Shown: positions 39,202-50,006, counted from the first letter of the stretch. The stretch: DNA of 64,000 bases from Methylotenera mobilis JLW8 (GCF_000023705.1 NC_012968.1:2108001-2172000), one strand, 5' to 3'. Made by a program: numbers and translations. Notes: a model not told the origin generated them from the letters alone.

Positions 39202-40176
39202 TTAGCGCGATGCACTCAGGTATTTTCTTGGATCTAGGGGGTTACCGTTCAGCCTGATCTCATAATGCAGATGCGGCCCGGTCGAGCGCCCAGTGCTCCC
39301 CACCTCGGCAATCACCTGCCCTTTTGCCACGCGCTGGCCTACGCTCACTAGTAGCTTGGAGGCATGGGCGTAGCGTGTCTCTAAGCCAGAGCCATGGTCA
39401 ATCTTGACGATTTTACCATAGTCGGGCGTCTGCTCAGCCGTAGACACAATGCCGCCAGCTGCCGCATAAATCGCAGTGCCAGTTGCGGCGGTAAAGTCTA
39501 AACCCTCATGAAAAGCTTTGCTGCCGTTAAACGGGTCTAAACGCCAGCCAAAACTAGACGAATTAAACGCGGCATTTACCGGGCTGCTGTTGGGCAAGGT
39601 GTTTTTTAACACGCTTTGCTGCAGCAGTTTAGCTTCTATATCACTTAAATATTCGGTTTTGAGCTCGATTTTCGTCATCAACTCGGCAATCTTGCTTTGC
39701 AACTCCACCTCGGATAACGGTGCACTTTGCACTAACGGTCCGCCCTGGTTGGCACCAAGTGCTGTGTTGGCCACAGGGTTGGCAAGTGCAGGCTCAAGGC
39801 TGGAGGTTGGTGAATAGTTTGGCTTAGGGGCAAGGTTAGGTTCTGCTTTACTATTCTGCGTCTGTGCCGCCTTTTTATCGCCCGCCAACCTGGCCAAACG
39901 CTCGCTCTGCGCATCTAAGCGCATCATACGTGCCTGCATTTCACCCAACTGTACCGCGTAGGCATCTAAATGTTTTTGTGGGTTGTTGAAAGAAAAGCGT
40001 AAATGATGTGGAATCAGTGACTTTACACCCTTCTGTGCAGAAGGCTCCTGTGGCACAATGAACATAAGCATAAACAGGATAGGCAACGTTACCAGTGCAA
40101 ACACGATCATACCGATTTGCAGTATAGAAAGCGTTTTGGCTTTCGCCATATTATTTGAGACCAAAATGATATTCAT
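39202..40176 (-). CDS. M23 family peptidase, membrane-anchored
   Basis: Periplasmic LytM-type protein anchored by an N-terminal helix (ILQIGMIVFALVTLPILFML). A Pro/Asn/Ala-rich linker follows, with a coiled-coil segment (LGEMQARMMRLDAQSERLAR). The C-terminal M23 domain (~210-320) retains the zinc motifs FHEGLDF and HLHYEIRLNG, so it is probably an active endopeptidase on peptidoglycan. The start at 40176 (MNIILVSNN) has GAGGGG upstream; eight further in-frame residues upstream are less likely. It lies between secA and dciA, a conserved neighbourhood in betaproteobacteria. Confidence 0.9.
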   Translation of the reverse strand: MNIILVSNNMAKAKTLSILQIGMIVFALVTLPILFMLMFIVPQEPSAQKGVKSLIPHHLRFSFNNPQKHLDAYAVQLGEMQARMMRLDAQSERLARLAGDKKAAQTQNSKAEPNLAPKPNYSPTSSLEPALANPVANTALGANQGGPLVQSAPLSEVELQSKIAELMTKIELKTEYLSDIEAKLLQQSVLKNTLPNSSPVNAAFNSSSFGWRLDPFNGSKAFHEGLDFTAATGTAIYAAAGGIVSTAEQTPDYGKIVKIDHGSGLETRYAHASKLLVSVGQRVAKGQVIAEVGSTGRSTGPHLHYEIRLNGNPLDPRKYLSASR

Positions 40177-40252
40177 ACTACCCCTCATCCTTGCCAGCAA
40201 ACCATAACAGTACTATCAATATAGAACTACCGAGACGGCACCATCAAGCACT

Positions 40253-40672
40253 ATGCAAAGACTTAATACATTATTTAAGCAGCCCGAGTTAAACGAGCTC
40301 AATCAGCGCACCCTAGAAGCACAGGCATCGCAAAAAATTTGGACGGAAATTGCGCCTGATGGCTTGGCTAATCATAGCCATGTCAGCAGCATCAAAAACA
40401 ATCAATTTACCGTATATGCAAACAACAACGCGGTGGCTGCAAAAATTAAGCTTTTAATTCCTAGCTTATTGATTCAGTTAGAAAAGCAAGGGTACGAAGT
40501 TACTGCAATTCGTATAAAAGTGCAAGCAAAATCTCAGCCGAAAGTCACGCCAAAATCCACAAAGTCATTGAGTTCAGAAGCAGTGAGTCAACTACAAAAA
40601 CTAGAGTTGCAGCTGTCTGGCACCACGCTGGGTGACTCACTCAGCAAACTGCTAAAAAACGCCAGAAAATAA
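40253..40672 (+). CDS. dciA: DciA family helicase-loading protein (DUF721)
   Basis: A 139-aa protein of the DUF721/DciA family, the ancestral loader of replicative helicase DnaB in bacteria without DnaC. The N-terminal KH-like domain contains KIWTEIAPDGLANHSHVSSI and the strand QFTVYANNNAVAAKIKLLIP. The basic Ser/Pro linker (KSQPKVTPKSTKS) and short C-terminal helix fit the family. It is divergent from the M23 gene. Confidence 0.85.
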   Translation: MQRLNTLFKQPELNELNQRTLEAQASQKIWTEIAPDGLANHSHVSSIKNNQFTVYANNNAVAAKIKLLIPSLLIQLEKQGYEVTAIRIKVQAKSQPKVTPKSTKSLSSEAVSQLQKLELQLSGTTLGDSLSKLLKNARK

Positions 40673-40936
40673 TCAGGCAAGCGTTGTGATTGTAAGGCAC
40701 AGTCATGAAGTTACCAGCACCTCTGCTGTTCACCTAGCCTGCTATTGTTCACCCAGCACAATAGTGCAATAATGAAGCTATGTTACATTTTATTTACAAA
40801 TTTTAAGGAGCATTAAACCTCAACTTAAGCTTTATCTGCAACAGATGTTTTGCACCTGATTTTATTTAGTACCTAGTTTCGTTTTCACGCTAGTTTTATT
40901 TTGCAGTTTTAATAAAAATTTAGATAGGGAGAAGTC
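40673..40936 (+). promoter_or_regulatory. Upstream region of hppA
   Basis: A 264-bp AT-rich gap. It holds two near-identical GTTCACC-AGC words (around 40726 and 40747) and a GGGAGAAG ribosome binding site just before hppA. No ORF or strong hairpin is visible; the hppA promoter is presumably here. Confidence 0.35.
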
Positions 40937-42964
40937 ATGTCAGTCGAACTAATGATTGCCATAGGCGCCGCGATATTAGCGGTACTCTACGGCGCAGTAA
41001 TGAGTAAGTGGATTACAGGTTTACCAGCTGGCAATGCTCGCATGCAAGAAATTGCCGGTGCCATTCAACAAGGGGCAGCCGCATACCTTGCCCGTCAATA
41101 CAAAACCATCACCATCGTTGGCATCGTTCTTGCCGTTTTAATCGGGGTATTCCTCAACGCCTCCACCGCTATTGGCTTTGTGTTAGGCGCGGTGCTATCC
41201 GGTGCCTGTGGCTTTATTGGCATGAACGTCTCAGTCAAAGCCAATGTACGCACGGCACAAGCCGCTACCAACGGTATTGCACCGGCGCTTAATGTAGCCT
41301 TTAACGGTGGCGCTATCACTGGCATGCTGGTGGTTGGCTTAGGCCTACTAGGCGTGACTGGTTTTTATGCGTATTTAGGCGGAGAATCCGCCGCCAACCT
41401 GAATCCACTTATCGGCTTGGCATTTGGTTCATCACTCATCTCAATTTTTGCACGGTTAGGTGGCGGCATCTTTACTAAAGGCGCGGATGTTGGCGCTGAC
41501 TTAGTAGGCAAAGTGGAAGCTGGCATCCCTGAGGATGACCCGCGCAACCCTGCGGTGATTGCCGACAATGTGGGCGACAACGTGGGCGACTGTGCCGGCA
41601 TGGCGGCAGACTTGTTTGAGACCTATGCGGTCACCTTGATTGCAACGATGGTACTAGGCAGCTTACTGCTCACTAACGCTGGCGCACATGGCGTGATATA
41701 CCCGCTGATGTTAGGTGCTGTTTCTATAGTGGCATCCATTATTGGCTGTTTCTTTGTTAAGGCTACCCCTGGCATGAAAAACGTGATGCCAGCGCTTTAT
41801 AAAGGCTTGGCGGTAGCAGGCTTACTATCACTAGTTGCCTTTTATTTTGTCACCACCAAAATGTTCCCCAATGGCGTGACTGCTGGCGAGCTAGCCATTT
41901 CTGCCAATCAATTATTTGGTGCTTGTGCCGTTGGCTTAGTATTAACCGCCGCCTTAGTGTGGATTACCGAGTACTATACCGGCACGGACTACGCTCCAGT
42001 TAGGCACGTAGCGCAAGCCTCTACTACCGGCCACGCCACCAACATCATTGCTGGCATTGGCATTTCCATGAAGTCTACCGCTTTGCCTGTTATTTCAGTG
42101 TGTATCGCCATCTACACCTCCTACCATTTAGCTGGCTTATACGGTGTTGCTATTGCAGCCACCGCCATGCTGAGCATGGCAGGCATTGTGGTGGCGCTAG
42201 ATGCCTATGGCCCAATTACCGATAATGCTGGCGGCATTGCGGAAATGGCAGAATTACCTAGCAGCGTGCGTGATGTTACCGACCCATTGGACGCGGTAGG
42301 CAACACCACCAAGGCCGTGACCAAAGGCTATGCCATTGGCTCTGCTGGTTTAGCGGCGTTAGTGCTATTTGCAGACTACACCCATAAACTAGAAGGCGCC
42401 GGCATTGCGGTCAAATTTGACTTAAGTGACCCTATGGTGATTATCGGTTTATTTATTGGTGGCTTGATTCCGTTCCTGTTTGCAGCCATGGCGATGGAAG
42501 CGGTAGGACGTGCCGCAGGTGCAGTGGTAGAAGAAGTGCGCCGTCAATTCCGTGATATCAAAGGTATTATGGAAGGCACGGCAAAACCAGAGTACGGCAA
42601 AGCTGTTGATATGCTGACCACGGCTGCTATCAAGGAAATGATGGTACCTTCACTCTTACCGGTTGCCGTGCCAGTGGTGGTTGGCCTAACACTTGGCCCT
42701 GTCGCGCTTGGCGGCTTGCTAATGGGAACTATTGTGACCGGTTTATTTGTTGCAATCTCGATGTGTACCGGTGGCGGCGCTTGGGACAATGCCAAGAAAT
42801 ATATTGAAGATGGCAATCATGGCGGCAAAGGCTCCGATGCTCACAAAGCCGCTGTGACTGGCGACACCGTGGGTGACCCGTACAAAGATACCGCAGGACC
42901 TGCCGTCAACCCATTGATTAAAATCATCAATATCGTGGCCTTACTGATAGTGCCTTTACTATAA
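40937..42964 (+). CDS. hppA: Proton-pumping membrane pyrophosphatase
   Basis: Hydrolyses pyrophosphate to pump H+ across the inner membrane, recovering energy from biosynthesis. About sixteen helices. Catalytic signatures are [20 protein letters not shown] and [19 protein letters not shown], and [15 protein letters not shown] near the C-terminus. The GNTTKA motif (~residues 454-459) has Lys at the position that marks K+-independent H+-PPases; K+-dependent ones have Ala there. The 675-aa length is normal. A strong ribosome binding site precedes it and a terminator follows. Confidence 0.96.
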   Translation: MSVELMIAIGAAILAVLYGAVMSKWITGLPAGNARMQEIAGAIQQGAAAYLARQYKTITIVGIVLAVLIGVFLNASTAIGFVLGAVLSGACGFIGMNVSVKANVRTAQAATNGIAPALNVAFNGGAITGMLVVGLGLLGVTGFYAYLGGESAANLNPLIGLAFGSSLISIFARLGGGIFTKGADVGADLVGKVEAGIPEDDPRNPAVIADNVGDNVGDCAGMAADLFETYAVTLIATMVLGSLLLTNAGAHGVIYPLMLGAVSIVASIIGCFFVKATPGMKNVMPALYKGLAVAGLLSLVAFYFVTTKMFPNGVTAGELAISANQLFGACAVGLVLTAALVWITEYYTGTDYAPVRHVAQASTTGHATNIIAGIGISMKSTALPVISVCIAIYTSYHLAGLYGVAIAATAMLSMAGIVVALDAYGPITDNAGGIAEMAELPSSVRDVTDPLDAVGNTTKAVTKGYAIGSAGLAALVLFADYTHKLEGAGIAVKFDLSDPMVIIGLFIGGLIPFLFAAMAMEAVGRAAGAVVEEVRRQFRDIKGIMEGTAKPEYGKAVDMLTTAAIKEMMVPSLLPVAVPVVVGLTLGPVALGGLLMGTIVTGLFVAISMCTGGGAWDNAKKYIEDGNHGGKGSDAHKAAVTGDTVGDPYKDTAGPAVNPLIKIINIVALLIVPLL

Positions 42965-42988
42965 AGTAGCGTTACGCAACCTACACTA

Positions 42989-43012
42989 GGCGGCTTAGGC
43001 CGCCCTTTTGTT
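42989..43012 (+). terminator. Terminator of hppA
   Basis: A 6-bp GC-only stem GGCGGC/GCCGCC with loop TTAG is followed by CTTTTGTT, 25 bp after the stop. Confidence 0.82.
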
Positions 43013-43136
43013 AGCTCAGCACCAAGTGTAGTTACTTGCGCACCACTAGCCAGAGGGCAATAACCACCGCCACTTAAAAATCAGCATACTTACGTTATAC
43101 AATCACATTACGTTTAACTTTTAGCAAAGAGTCTAC

Positions 43137-43829
43137 ATGCGACACTCTGAATTTCACCGCTCACATCGTATCGGATGGCTACGTGCTGCAGTACTGGGTG
43201 CGAATGACGGCATTATTTCAACCGCCAGCCTAATTATAGGCGTTGCCTCCGCTGGTGTTTCCAACGGCAGCATCCTGATTACAGGTATTGCTTGCTTGGT
43301 TTCTGGCTCCATGTCGATGGCAGCCGGTGAATATGTTTCTGTGAGCTCACAAGCCGACACCGAGGCCGCAGACCTGGCACGTGAGCGCTTAGAACTGGCG
43401 AGTGATCATGAAAGCGAACTGAAAGAGCTTACCGGCATTTATATCAACCGCGGCTTAACTCCGGAGTTGGCTCATCAGGTTGCCGTGCAACTTACCCACC
43501 ACGATGCACTAGGCGCACACGCTAGAGACGAATTGGGCATTACCGACACGATGAACGCACGCCCACTGCAGGCGGCACTCGCCTCTGCCGCAACCTTCGC
43601 CGTCGGCGCGGTGTTACCACTCTTAGTCACCTATCTGGCACCTGCCGCTGACACTGCAATTTATGTAGGGGCATCATCGCTTGCCTTTCTGGCAATATTG
43701 GGCGGACTGGCCGCGCAGGCTGGCGGCGCTAATATTACGGCAGGGGTAGCACGTGTTGCATTTTGGGGTGTGGTGGCGATGGCGGCTACAGCTATTGTAG
43801 GTAAACTTTTTGGTGTGGTAACAGCTTAA
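43137..43829 (+). CDS. VIT/CCC1 family iron or manganese transporter
   Basis: Membrane protein of the vacuolar-iron-transporter family, exporting Fe2+ or Mn2+ in bacteria. The N-terminus has the family signature GWLRAAVLGANDGIISTASL. SMSMAAGEYVSVSSQADTE leads into the cytosolic helical metal-binding domain (~80-145, rich in Glu, His and Asp). Three further helices follow. The 230-aa length is normal. It is a single gene ending at a shared terminator. Confidence 0.92.
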   Translation: MRHSEFHRSHRIGWLRAAVLGANDGIISTASLIIGVASAGVSNGSILITGIACLVSGSMSMAAGEYVSVSSQADTEAADLARERLELASDHESELKELTGIYINRGLTPELAHQVAVQLTHHDALGAHARDELGITDTMNARPLQAALASAATFAVGAVLPLLVTYLAPAADTAIYVGASSLAFLAILGGLAAQAGGANITAGVARVAFWGVVAMAATAIVGKLFGVVTA

Positions 43830-43868
43830 GTTTTCATCTCAACAAGATTTAAACCATACCCTGAATGC

Positions 43869-43895
43869 AAAAAAGGCAGCCTAAGCTGCCTTTTT
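43869..43895. terminator. Bidirectional terminator between VIT gene and ppa
   Basis: Stem GGCAGC/GCTGCC with loop CTAA, flanked by six A on the left and five T on the right, works for both converging genes. Confidence 0.88.
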
Positions 43896-43948
43896 CATTT
43901 ACGCACAAACTGCTATTAACAAATCCGTACTAACCAACCAAGTGTTAA

Positions 43949-44497
43949 TTAGAACGCTGGTTTAACTTGTGCGTTATTGTAGTTCTCTACACTTTGTAAG
44001 ATTTCTTTTTTAGCTGCTTCGATATCGCCCCAGCCGTTAATCTTCACCCATTTGCCTTTATCTAGATCTTTGTAATGCTCAAAGAAGTGGGCAATCATGT
44101 TTAAGCGCCACTCTGAAACATCAGTATGTGATTTCAAATGACCATATAAACCACAAACTTTGTCTACTGGCACTGCTAACACTTTTGCATCCAAACCAGC
44201 TTCATCTTCCATCAATAGCACGCCCAATGGACGGCAGCGCACTACCACACCAGGAATCAACGGCACTGGTGTCATTACTAATACGTCAACTGGATCGCCA
44301 TCATCAGACAAGGTGTGCGGCACATAACCATAGTTGGTTGGGTATTGCATCGCTGTACCCATGAAGCGATCAACAAAAATTGCGCCGCTTTCTTTATCTA
44401 CTTCATATTTTACTGGATCACCCTGCATAGGAATCTCAATAATCACATTGAAATCGTTAGGGACATCTTTACCGGTCGGCACTTGGTTTAATGACAT
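43949..44497 (-). CDS. ppa: Inorganic pyrophosphatase (soluble, family I)
   Basis: Cytosolic Mg2+-dependent enzyme that hydrolyses pyrophosphate. Family I signatures: [18 protein letters not shown] near the N-terminus and the metal-binding [10 protein letters not shown] (~residues 65-75). A further motif is [20 protein letters not shown]. The 182-aa length is normal. Having both this and the proton-pumping enzyme ~1 kb away means pyrophosphate can be either conserved as proton gradient or dissipated. Confidence 0.97.
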   Translation of the reverse strand: MSLNQVPTGKDVPNDFNVIIEIPMQGDPVKYEVDKESGAIFVDRFMGTAMQYPTNYGYVPHTLSDDGDPVDVLVMTPVPLIPGVVVRCRPLGVLLMEDEAGLDAKVLAVPVDKVCGLYGHLKSHTDVSEWRLNMIAHFFEHYKDLDKGKWVKINGWGDIEAAKKEILQSVENYNNAQVKPAF

Positions 44498-44600
44498 GGT
44501 CTATTCCTAAATATAAATACTACTAATGAATTTTGTAGGCGCAATTATAGCAAGCCCGCAATAAAGTCACAGAAAAAAGTCGTAACAAAGTGTATTGCGC

Positions 44601-44933
44601 TTAAATCTCACTTGCAACCGCCTGCTGCACTTGCTCTCGGCAACTTTGCAGCACGCTGTGCGGAATTAACAACAGGGCAAGGTATAGTAAAGCGGGAATG
44701 ATCACCAGTTCGTCAAGCTGGCCCAAGATGGGAATAAAGTCAGGGATTAAATCAAATGGCAGTAATAAATAACCCACAGCCAGCCATAGCAGGCATTTAG
44801 CCAGCCAAGGCGTCTGTGGGTGTTTTAATACTAAGCGGTAAACAGCTAGCTCCTGCTTGAGTTGCTTAGCCAGTGATTTAAGTTTTTTTAGCACGTTAAA
44901 AAGTAACTCATATTGGCTGTACTTGTTAGCCAA
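44601..44933 (-). CDS. YkvA/DUF1232 family membrane protein
   Basis: A 110-aa protein with the DUF1232 core: PWLAKCLLWLAVGYLLLPFDLIPDFIPILGQLDELVII, two membrane helices around the conserved Pro-Phe-Asp-Leu-Ile-Pro-Asp turn. An amphipathic basic N-terminus precedes it. The only reasonable start is TTG at 44933, 24 bp after the purC stop. Function unknown. Confidence 0.82.
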   Translation of the reverse strand: MANKYSQYELLFNVLKKLKSLAKQLKQELAVYRLVLKHPQTPWLAKCLLWLAVGYLLLPFDLIPDFIPILGQLDELVIIPALLYLALLLIPHSVLQSCREQVQQAVASEI

Positions 44934-44957
44934 GGGCGCGTTTATTTAAGACCCCGC

Positions 44958-45860
44958 TTATTTAATGCTTAATGGCTGACCAGTTAAGCGCTCAAACGCT
45001 TCCATGTATTTTTCGCTAGTCTTGCTGGCAACATCGGTTGGCAATGCTGGTGCTGGCGGTGTTTTATCCCAGCCGCTAGCTTCCAACCAGTCACGCACAT
45101 ATTGTTTATCGTAACTTGGCGGGTTTTTACCCACTATATAACTCTCTGCAGGCCAGAAGCGTGAAGAGTCTGGGGTTAGCACTTCATCCATCACATGCAA
45201 TACACCGTTCTCATCTAAACCAAATTCAAATTTGGTATCGGCGATGATAATACCGCGTGTCAACGCATATTCGGCAGCCTGTGTGTACAAGGCGATAGCA
45301 GCTTTTGCCACCTGTGCGGCCATGTCTTCACCAATCAGCGCTGCACATTGCGCCAAGCTGATATTTTCATCATGCTCGCCCACCGCCGCTTTGCTGGATG
45401 GTGTAAATAATGGCGCAGGCAACTTAGAGGCCTCTTGCAAACCCGCAGGCAGTGGAATATCACATACTGTGCCTTTGGCTTTATATTCTTTCCAGCCACT
45501 ACCAACCAAATAGCCACGTACGATTGCCTCTATCGGCAATGCCTTGAGTTTTTTCACCACCACAGAGCGGTTCGCCAGCTGTGCTTTCTCTGCCTGGTCA
45601 GTCACCACACTGGTAGGCTCTATACCAGTCAAATGATTAGGCACGACATCTTTTAATTTTTCAAACCAGAAATTAGCCATTTGCGTCAGCATTGCGCCTT
45701 TATTTGCAATGCCGGTGGGCAGAATCACATCAAATGCAGACAACCTATCGGTGCTCACCAGCAACATCGTGTTAGCGTCGATATCATAAATATCACGCAC
45801 CTTACCTTGATGGATACGTTTTAAACTGTGAATGCTGGTTTCTAATAAAGGATTGTTCAT
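44958..45860 (-). CDS. purC: SAICAR synthase
   Basis: ATP-dependent step of purine synthesis joining CAIR and aspartate. N-terminal signature HQGKVRDIYDIDANTMLLVS with the ATP-binding Lys. Later motifs are IVRGYLVGSGWKEY and LIIADTKFEFGLD. At 300 aa it is the longer type found in betaproteobacteria and fungi. It lies downstream of pyk in the usual order. Confidence 0.97.
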   Translation of the reverse strand: MNNPLLETSIHSLKRIHQGKVRDIYDIDANTMLLVSTDRLSAFDVILPTGIANKGAMLTQMANFWFEKLKDVVPNHLTGIEPTSVVTDQAEKAQLANRSVVVKKLKALPIEAIVRGYLVGSGWKEYKAKGTVCDIPLPAGLQEASKLPAPLFTPSSKAAVGEHDENISLAQCAALIGEDMAAQVAKAAIALYTQAAEYALTRGIIIADTKFEFGLDENGVLHVMDEVLTPDSSRFWPAESYIVGKNPPSYDKQYVRDWLEASGWDKTPPAPALPTDVASKTSEKYMEAFERLTGQPLSIK

Positions 45861-46053
45861 GAGTGATGATGACTATATTAATGGGTAAATTAACCTAAGC
45901 GTACATTATAAACGCAGTGTTTAATTCTGATAAATTTAAAATGCTGGATCCAACACAAAAACATGGCGGGAATAATTCATCCTACCACATCAACCGACAC
46001 CAATAATGCCAGGTATGTCATGCAAGTAATTGGCGCGAGATGTATTGCTAGCC

Positions 46054-47490
46054 TTAGTCTTTGCTGTGCTCACCGATTTTTATAATTTTAAGCGTATTAG
46101 TGCCGCCTGGATGACCAATCGGCTCACCAAAAGTGAGCAACACTAGATCACCCACGCTGACCACACGCTGCCGTAACAGCACCTGTTCCATCTCCATGAG
46201 AATTTCATCTCGGTTCTTGCTAGCTTGCTCAATCGGATACGGGTACACACCGCGGTGTAATGTAAGCTTCCTACGCGCATACTTGTCTGGCGACAAGGCG
46301 TAAATCGGCACCTCGGCGTCAGCACGTGACAGCCATTGCGCTGCATTGCCGGATTGCGTCAGCGCAGCAATGGCTTTGACCTTCAAATGGTGTGCGGTAT
46401 AAATCGCCGCAGCGGCCAATGCCTCATCGGTTTTAACAAACACCTGATCCAGCTTTTCCGCATGGTGGTAGCTTAAGTACTCTTTCTCGGCCTCAAGCGC
46501 CACACGGTGCACTGCTTGTACCGTTTCTAACGGATATTGGCCTGAGGCTGTTTCTGCGGATAACATTACCGCATCGGTACCATCTAGCACCGCATTCGCC
46601 ACATCAGATACTTCGGCCCGGGTTGGGATGGGGCTGGTAATCATAGACTCCATCATCTGCGTCGCTGTGATTACCAATTTATTTTGGGCGCGCGCCATGC
46701 GGATCATGCGCTTTTGCAGACCAGGCACAGCTGCATCGCCTACCTCTACACCCAAATCACCACGCGCTACCATAATGGCATCAGAGGCATCAATAATGGC
46801 TTCTAAGTCAGCAATCGCCTCTGCACGCTCAATCTTGGCGATAATGCTTGCGGTGCCGCCAGCCTTGCGCACCAGCGTTCTTGCCAGCTCAACATCCAGC
46901 GCAGATTTTGGAAATGAAATTGCAATATAGTCAGCATCTAGTGCAACCGCAGTTTTGATGTCTTCCCGGTCTTTTTTGGTTAAAGCGTCCGCCGACAAGC
47001 CACCGCCTTGCAGGTTAATCCCTTTATTGTTAGACAGCACGCCGCCGCTCAGTACCACGCAATGAATCTGGTTACCCTTTACACGGTTAATTTGCATGGT
47101 GATACGACCATCATCCAGCAGCAAGATGGCATTCTCCACCACCTCTTGCGGTAGCGCTTTGTAGTCTAAGCCAACGTGATATTGGTCGCCTAACTCGCAG
47201 TCAGCATCCAGGATAAAGATATCGCCGGTCTTGAGCGTGATTTTACCGAGTTCAAATCTACCAATGCGGATTTTAGGGCCTTGCAAATCACACAGTACAC
47301 CAACCGGCCGCCCCAACTTAACAGCAATATTACGAACAATTTCAGCACGCTTAATGTGCTCTTCCGCGTTACCGTGCGAAAAATTCAAACGCACAACATT
47401 AACCCCTGCGGTGATCAGGCGTGCCAGCATCTCTTCGCTGGTAGAAGATGGGCCTAATGTCGCGACTATCTTTGTTTTACGTAGTGTCAA
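46054..47490 (-). CDS. pyk: Pyruvate kinase
   Basis: Final ATP-forming step of lower glycolysis. It starts TKIVATLGPSS. The catalytic segment around the active-site Lys is AIMVARGDLGVEVG and SIIAKIERAEAI. Other signatures are TQMMESMITSPIPTRAEVSD and SAETASGQYP. The C-terminal allosteric domain is ~345-478. The 478-aa length is normal. It is downstream of gap-pgk; a terminator after pgk separates it to some degree. Confidence 0.97.
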   Translation of the reverse strand: MTLRKTKIVATLGPSSTSEEMLARLITAGVNVVRLNFSHGNAEEHIKRAEIVRNIAVKLGRPVGVLCDLQGPKIRIGRFELGKITLKTGDIFILDADCELGDQYHVGLDYKALPQEVVENAILLLDDGRITMQINRVKGNQIHCVVLSGGVLSNNKGINLQGGGLSADALTKKDREDIKTAVALDADYIAISFPKSALDVELARTLVRKAGGTASIIAKIERAEAIADLEAIIDASDAIMVARGDLGVEVGDAAVPGLQKRMIRMARAQNKLVITATQMMESMITSPIPTRAEVSDVANAVLDGTDAVMLSAETASGQYPLETVQAVHRVALEAEKEYLSYHHAEKLDQVFVKTDEALAAAAIYTAHHLKVKAIAALTQSGNAAQWLSRADAEVPIYALSPDKYARRKLTLHRGVYPYPIEQASKNRDEILMEMEQVLLRQRVVSVGDLVLLTFGEPIGHPGGTNTLKIIKIGEHSKD

Positions 47491-47531
47491 ACTGTTACCT
47501 TATTTTCTCGAAAAATAACAATCGCAAAATA

Positions 47532-47556
47532 AAAATGGGGCATATAGCCCCATTTT
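47532..47556 (-). terminator. Terminator after pgk
   Basis: A perfect 10-bp stem AAAATGGGGC/GCCCCATTTT with loop ATATA and flanking A/T runs lies 38 bp past the pgk stop and ahead of pyk. Confidence 0.88.
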
Positions 47557-47593
47557 AAAAGTATTACCGTATAGCACTAAAGGTTAGGGCTAG

Positions 47594-48775
47594 TTAACTT
47601 TTAGCACGCAACTCCAAAATCTCAACTGCAGGCAATTTCTTGCCTTCTAAAAACTCTAGGAATGCACCACCCGCGGTCGAAATATAATCCACTTTGCTTT
47701 CAATACCATATTTCTGAATAGCGGCAATCGTGTCGCCACCACCAGCCAAGGTAAACGCTTTTGTATTGGCAATCGCATCTGCAATGGTTTTAGTACCTTC
47801 GCCGAACTGGTCAAACTCAAACACGCCAACAGGACCATTCCATACCACAGTGCCTGCGTTTTTAATGATCTCAGCTAATTCATTAGCAGATTTCGCGCCA
47901 ATATCGAAAATCATATCATCTGTAGCCACGTCAGCTACGTCTTTCTTGACTGCTGGCTCGTTTGCATCAAACTTTTTGGCACAGACTACATCTACTGCAA
48001 CTGGTACATCTGCGCCTCTTTGGGACATTTTGTCCATTAAGGTGCGTGCTACTGGTGCTAAATCATCTTCACACAATGATTTACCTACCTCTAAACCAGA
48101 GGCTTTTAAGAAAGTATTGGCAATGCCACCGCCCACGACCAACTGGTCTACTTTTTCAGACAAGCTCTCCAGCACAGTTAGCTTGGTTGAAACTTTACTG
48201 CCACCAACAATTGCCACCATCGGGCGTGCCGGGCTTAACAATGCCTTAGTCAGAGCTTCGAGCTCATTCACTAATAATATGCCAGCTGCTGCCACCGGTG
48301 CAAATTTTGCCACACCATGCGTACTCGCTTCAGCACGATGTGCCGTGCCAAAAGCGTCCATCACGAAAATATCGCATAGCTTGGCATATTTTTGTGACAA
48401 TTCATCACTGCTTTTCTTTTCGCCTTTGTTAAAGCGACAGTTTTCCAGCACTACCAGCTCACCCGCCGCCACCTCAAAGCCACCGTCTACCCAATCTTTA
48501 ATCAGGCGTACAGGTTTTGCCAACTTGGCGGAAATCACATCCACCACTGGCTGCAATGAGTTTTCTGCGGAGTAAACGCCCTCTTCCGGGCGACCCAAAT
48601 GTGAAGTAACCATCACTTTAGCACCCGCATTCATGGCAAACTCAATGGTTGCCATGGACGCTGTAATACGCGCATCTGAAGTCACTTTACCGTCAGCCAC
48701 AGGTACGTTCAGGTCGGCACGGATTAATACACGTTTGCCGTTTAAATCCAGATCTGTCATTTTGATCACGTTCAT
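47594..48775 (-). CDS. pgk: Phosphoglycerate kinase
   Basis: Interconverts 1,3-bisphosphoglycerate and 3-phosphoglycerate with ADP/ATP. Signatures: [20 protein letters not shown], the substrate-binding [24 protein letters not shown] and the nucleotide loop [13 protein letters not shown] at the C-terminus. The 393-aa length is normal. It is 11 bp behind gap, so co-transcribed. Confidence 0.98.
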   Translation of the reverse strand: MNVIKMTDLDLNGKRVLIRADLNVPVADGKVTSDARITASMATIEFAMNAGAKVMVTSHLGRPEEGVYSAENSLQPVVDVISAKLAKPVRLIKDWVDGGFEVAAGELVVLENCRFNKGEKKSSDELSQKYAKLCDIFVMDAFGTAHRAEASTHGVAKFAPVAAAGILLVNELEALTKALLSPARPMVAIVGGSKVSTKLTVLESLSEKVDQLVVGGGIANTFLKASGLEVGKSLCEDDLAPVARTLMDKMSQRGADVPVAVDVVCAKKFDANEPAVKKDVADVATDDMIFDIGAKSANELAEIIKNAGTVVWNGPVGVFEFDQFGEGTKTIADAIANTKAFTLAGGGDTIAAIQKYGIESKVDYISTAGGAFLEFLEGKKLPAVEILELRAKS

Positions 48776-48786
48776 GACAAATCTCC

Positions 48787-49806
48787 TTATTTAGCAGCCA
48801 TCATAGCAGCAACGTTATCTAACATACGGCAGCTAAAGCCCCACTCGTTGTCATACCATGCGCACACTTTAACCAGCATGCCGTCTTTGGTCACTTTGGT
48901 TAAAGTTGCATCAAAGTTAGATGAGAAATCAGTGTGGTTGTAATCCACAGAAACCAATGGTGCCTCGTTATAAGACAAAATGCCTTTCAGCGCGCTGCTA
49001 TTAGCCGCTTCGTGCATGATGTGGTTTACTTCTTCTTTGGTGGTTGGACGTGATGGGGTAAATGTTAAATCTACCAGCGACACGTTGATGGTTGGTACGC
49101 GAATCGCGAAACCATCTAATTTGCCGTTCAGCTCTGGTAATACCAAACCTACCGCTGCTGCGGCACCTGTTTTAGTTGGAATCAATGAAGTCGTTGCAGA
49201 ACGTGCGCGACGCATATCTTTATGGTGTGCATCAGTCAGCACTTGGTCATTGGTAAAAGAGTGAATAGTATTCATCAAACCATTCTCGATACCGATTTTC
49301 TGATGCAATGGCAACACCATCGGTGCTAGGCCGTTAGTCGTGCAAGAAGCATTCGAGATCACAGTGTGCTCAGCTTTGATGACGTGATGGTTCACGCCAT
49401 AAACAACGGTTGCGTCGATATCTTTTTCGCCAGGCGCTGATAACAATACTTTTTTCGCACCTGCATCAATATGTGCTTGCGCTTTGGCTTTGCTATTGAA
49501 GGCGCCGGTACACTCCAGTACCACATCAATACCTAAATCACGCCATGGCAGCTCAGCTGGGTTACGCGTTGAAAATGTTCTAATTTTATGGCTATTGATA
49601 ATCATGGCATCGCCATCAACACCAACATCAAATGGGAATCTGCCGTGTGCACTGTCATAACGTGTCAGATGGGCATTCTCTTCCGCATCCCCGCCTGAAC
49701 TGTTGATCGCGATAATTTCAATATCCTTGCGACCTGACTCATATAAAGCACGCAATACCATGCGTCCAATACGACCATAACCATTAATTGCCACTCGAAT
49801 TGCCAT
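48787..49806 (-). CDS. gap: Glyceraldehyde-3-phosphate dehydrogenase
   Basis: Oxidises glyceraldehyde 3-phosphate with phosphate and NAD(P). Rossmann motif [10 protein letters not shown], the catalytic [12 protein letters not shown] and the phosphate-binding region [15 protein letters not shown] are complete. At the end of the second beta strand the sequence is AINSSGG: Ser36 replaces the Asp that normally favours NAD by binding its ribose, so NADP use is possible. The 339-aa length is normal. Confidence 0.96.
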   Translation of the reverse strand: MAIRVAINGYGRIGRMVLRALYESGRKDIEIIAINSSGGDAEENAHLTRYDSAHGRFPFDVGVDGDAMIINSHKIRTFSTRNPAELPWRDLGIDVVLECTGAFNSKAKAQAHIDAGAKKVLLSAPGEKDIDATVVYGVNHHVIKAEHTVISNASCTTNGLAPMVLPLHQKIGIENGLMNTIHSFTNDQVLTDAHHKDMRRARSATTSLIPTKTGAAAAVGLVLPELNGKLDGFAIRVPTINVSLVDLTFTPSRPTTKEEVNHIMHEAANSSALKGILSYNEAPLVSVDYNHTDFSSNFDATLTKVTKDGMLVKVCAWYDNEWGFSCRMLDNVAAMMAAK

Positions 49807-49910
49807 GATAATTCCTAAATATTTTCAATTAACTGTAAGCCAGTTTAAAGCATACACAGCTTAAATTCATCTACTACTTAAAGCTAGGCATCCGCTACCA
49901 AACACCAGCT

Positions 49911-49952
49911 CTATAAAAAAAATTAAGGCACCCCAAACTTGAGGTGCCTTTT
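49911..49952 (-). terminator. Terminator of tkt
   Basis: Stem AAGGCACC/GGTGCCTT (49925-49932/49943-49950) precedes, on the minus strand, AATTTTTTTTATAG, an ideal intrinsic terminator ~55 bp past the tkt stop. Confidence 0.9.
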
Positions 49953-50006
49953 AAAAACTAACTGACCAAACTTAAAAACTGATTGGGCTTGGTCAGTAGT
50001 AGTGTA

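Noticed and set aside
47730-48575. 281-codon plus-strand frame opposite pgk
   Set aside because: Long but antisense to a perfectly conserved pgk; its Ser/Thr/Pro-rich composition is what the complement of pgk codons gives.
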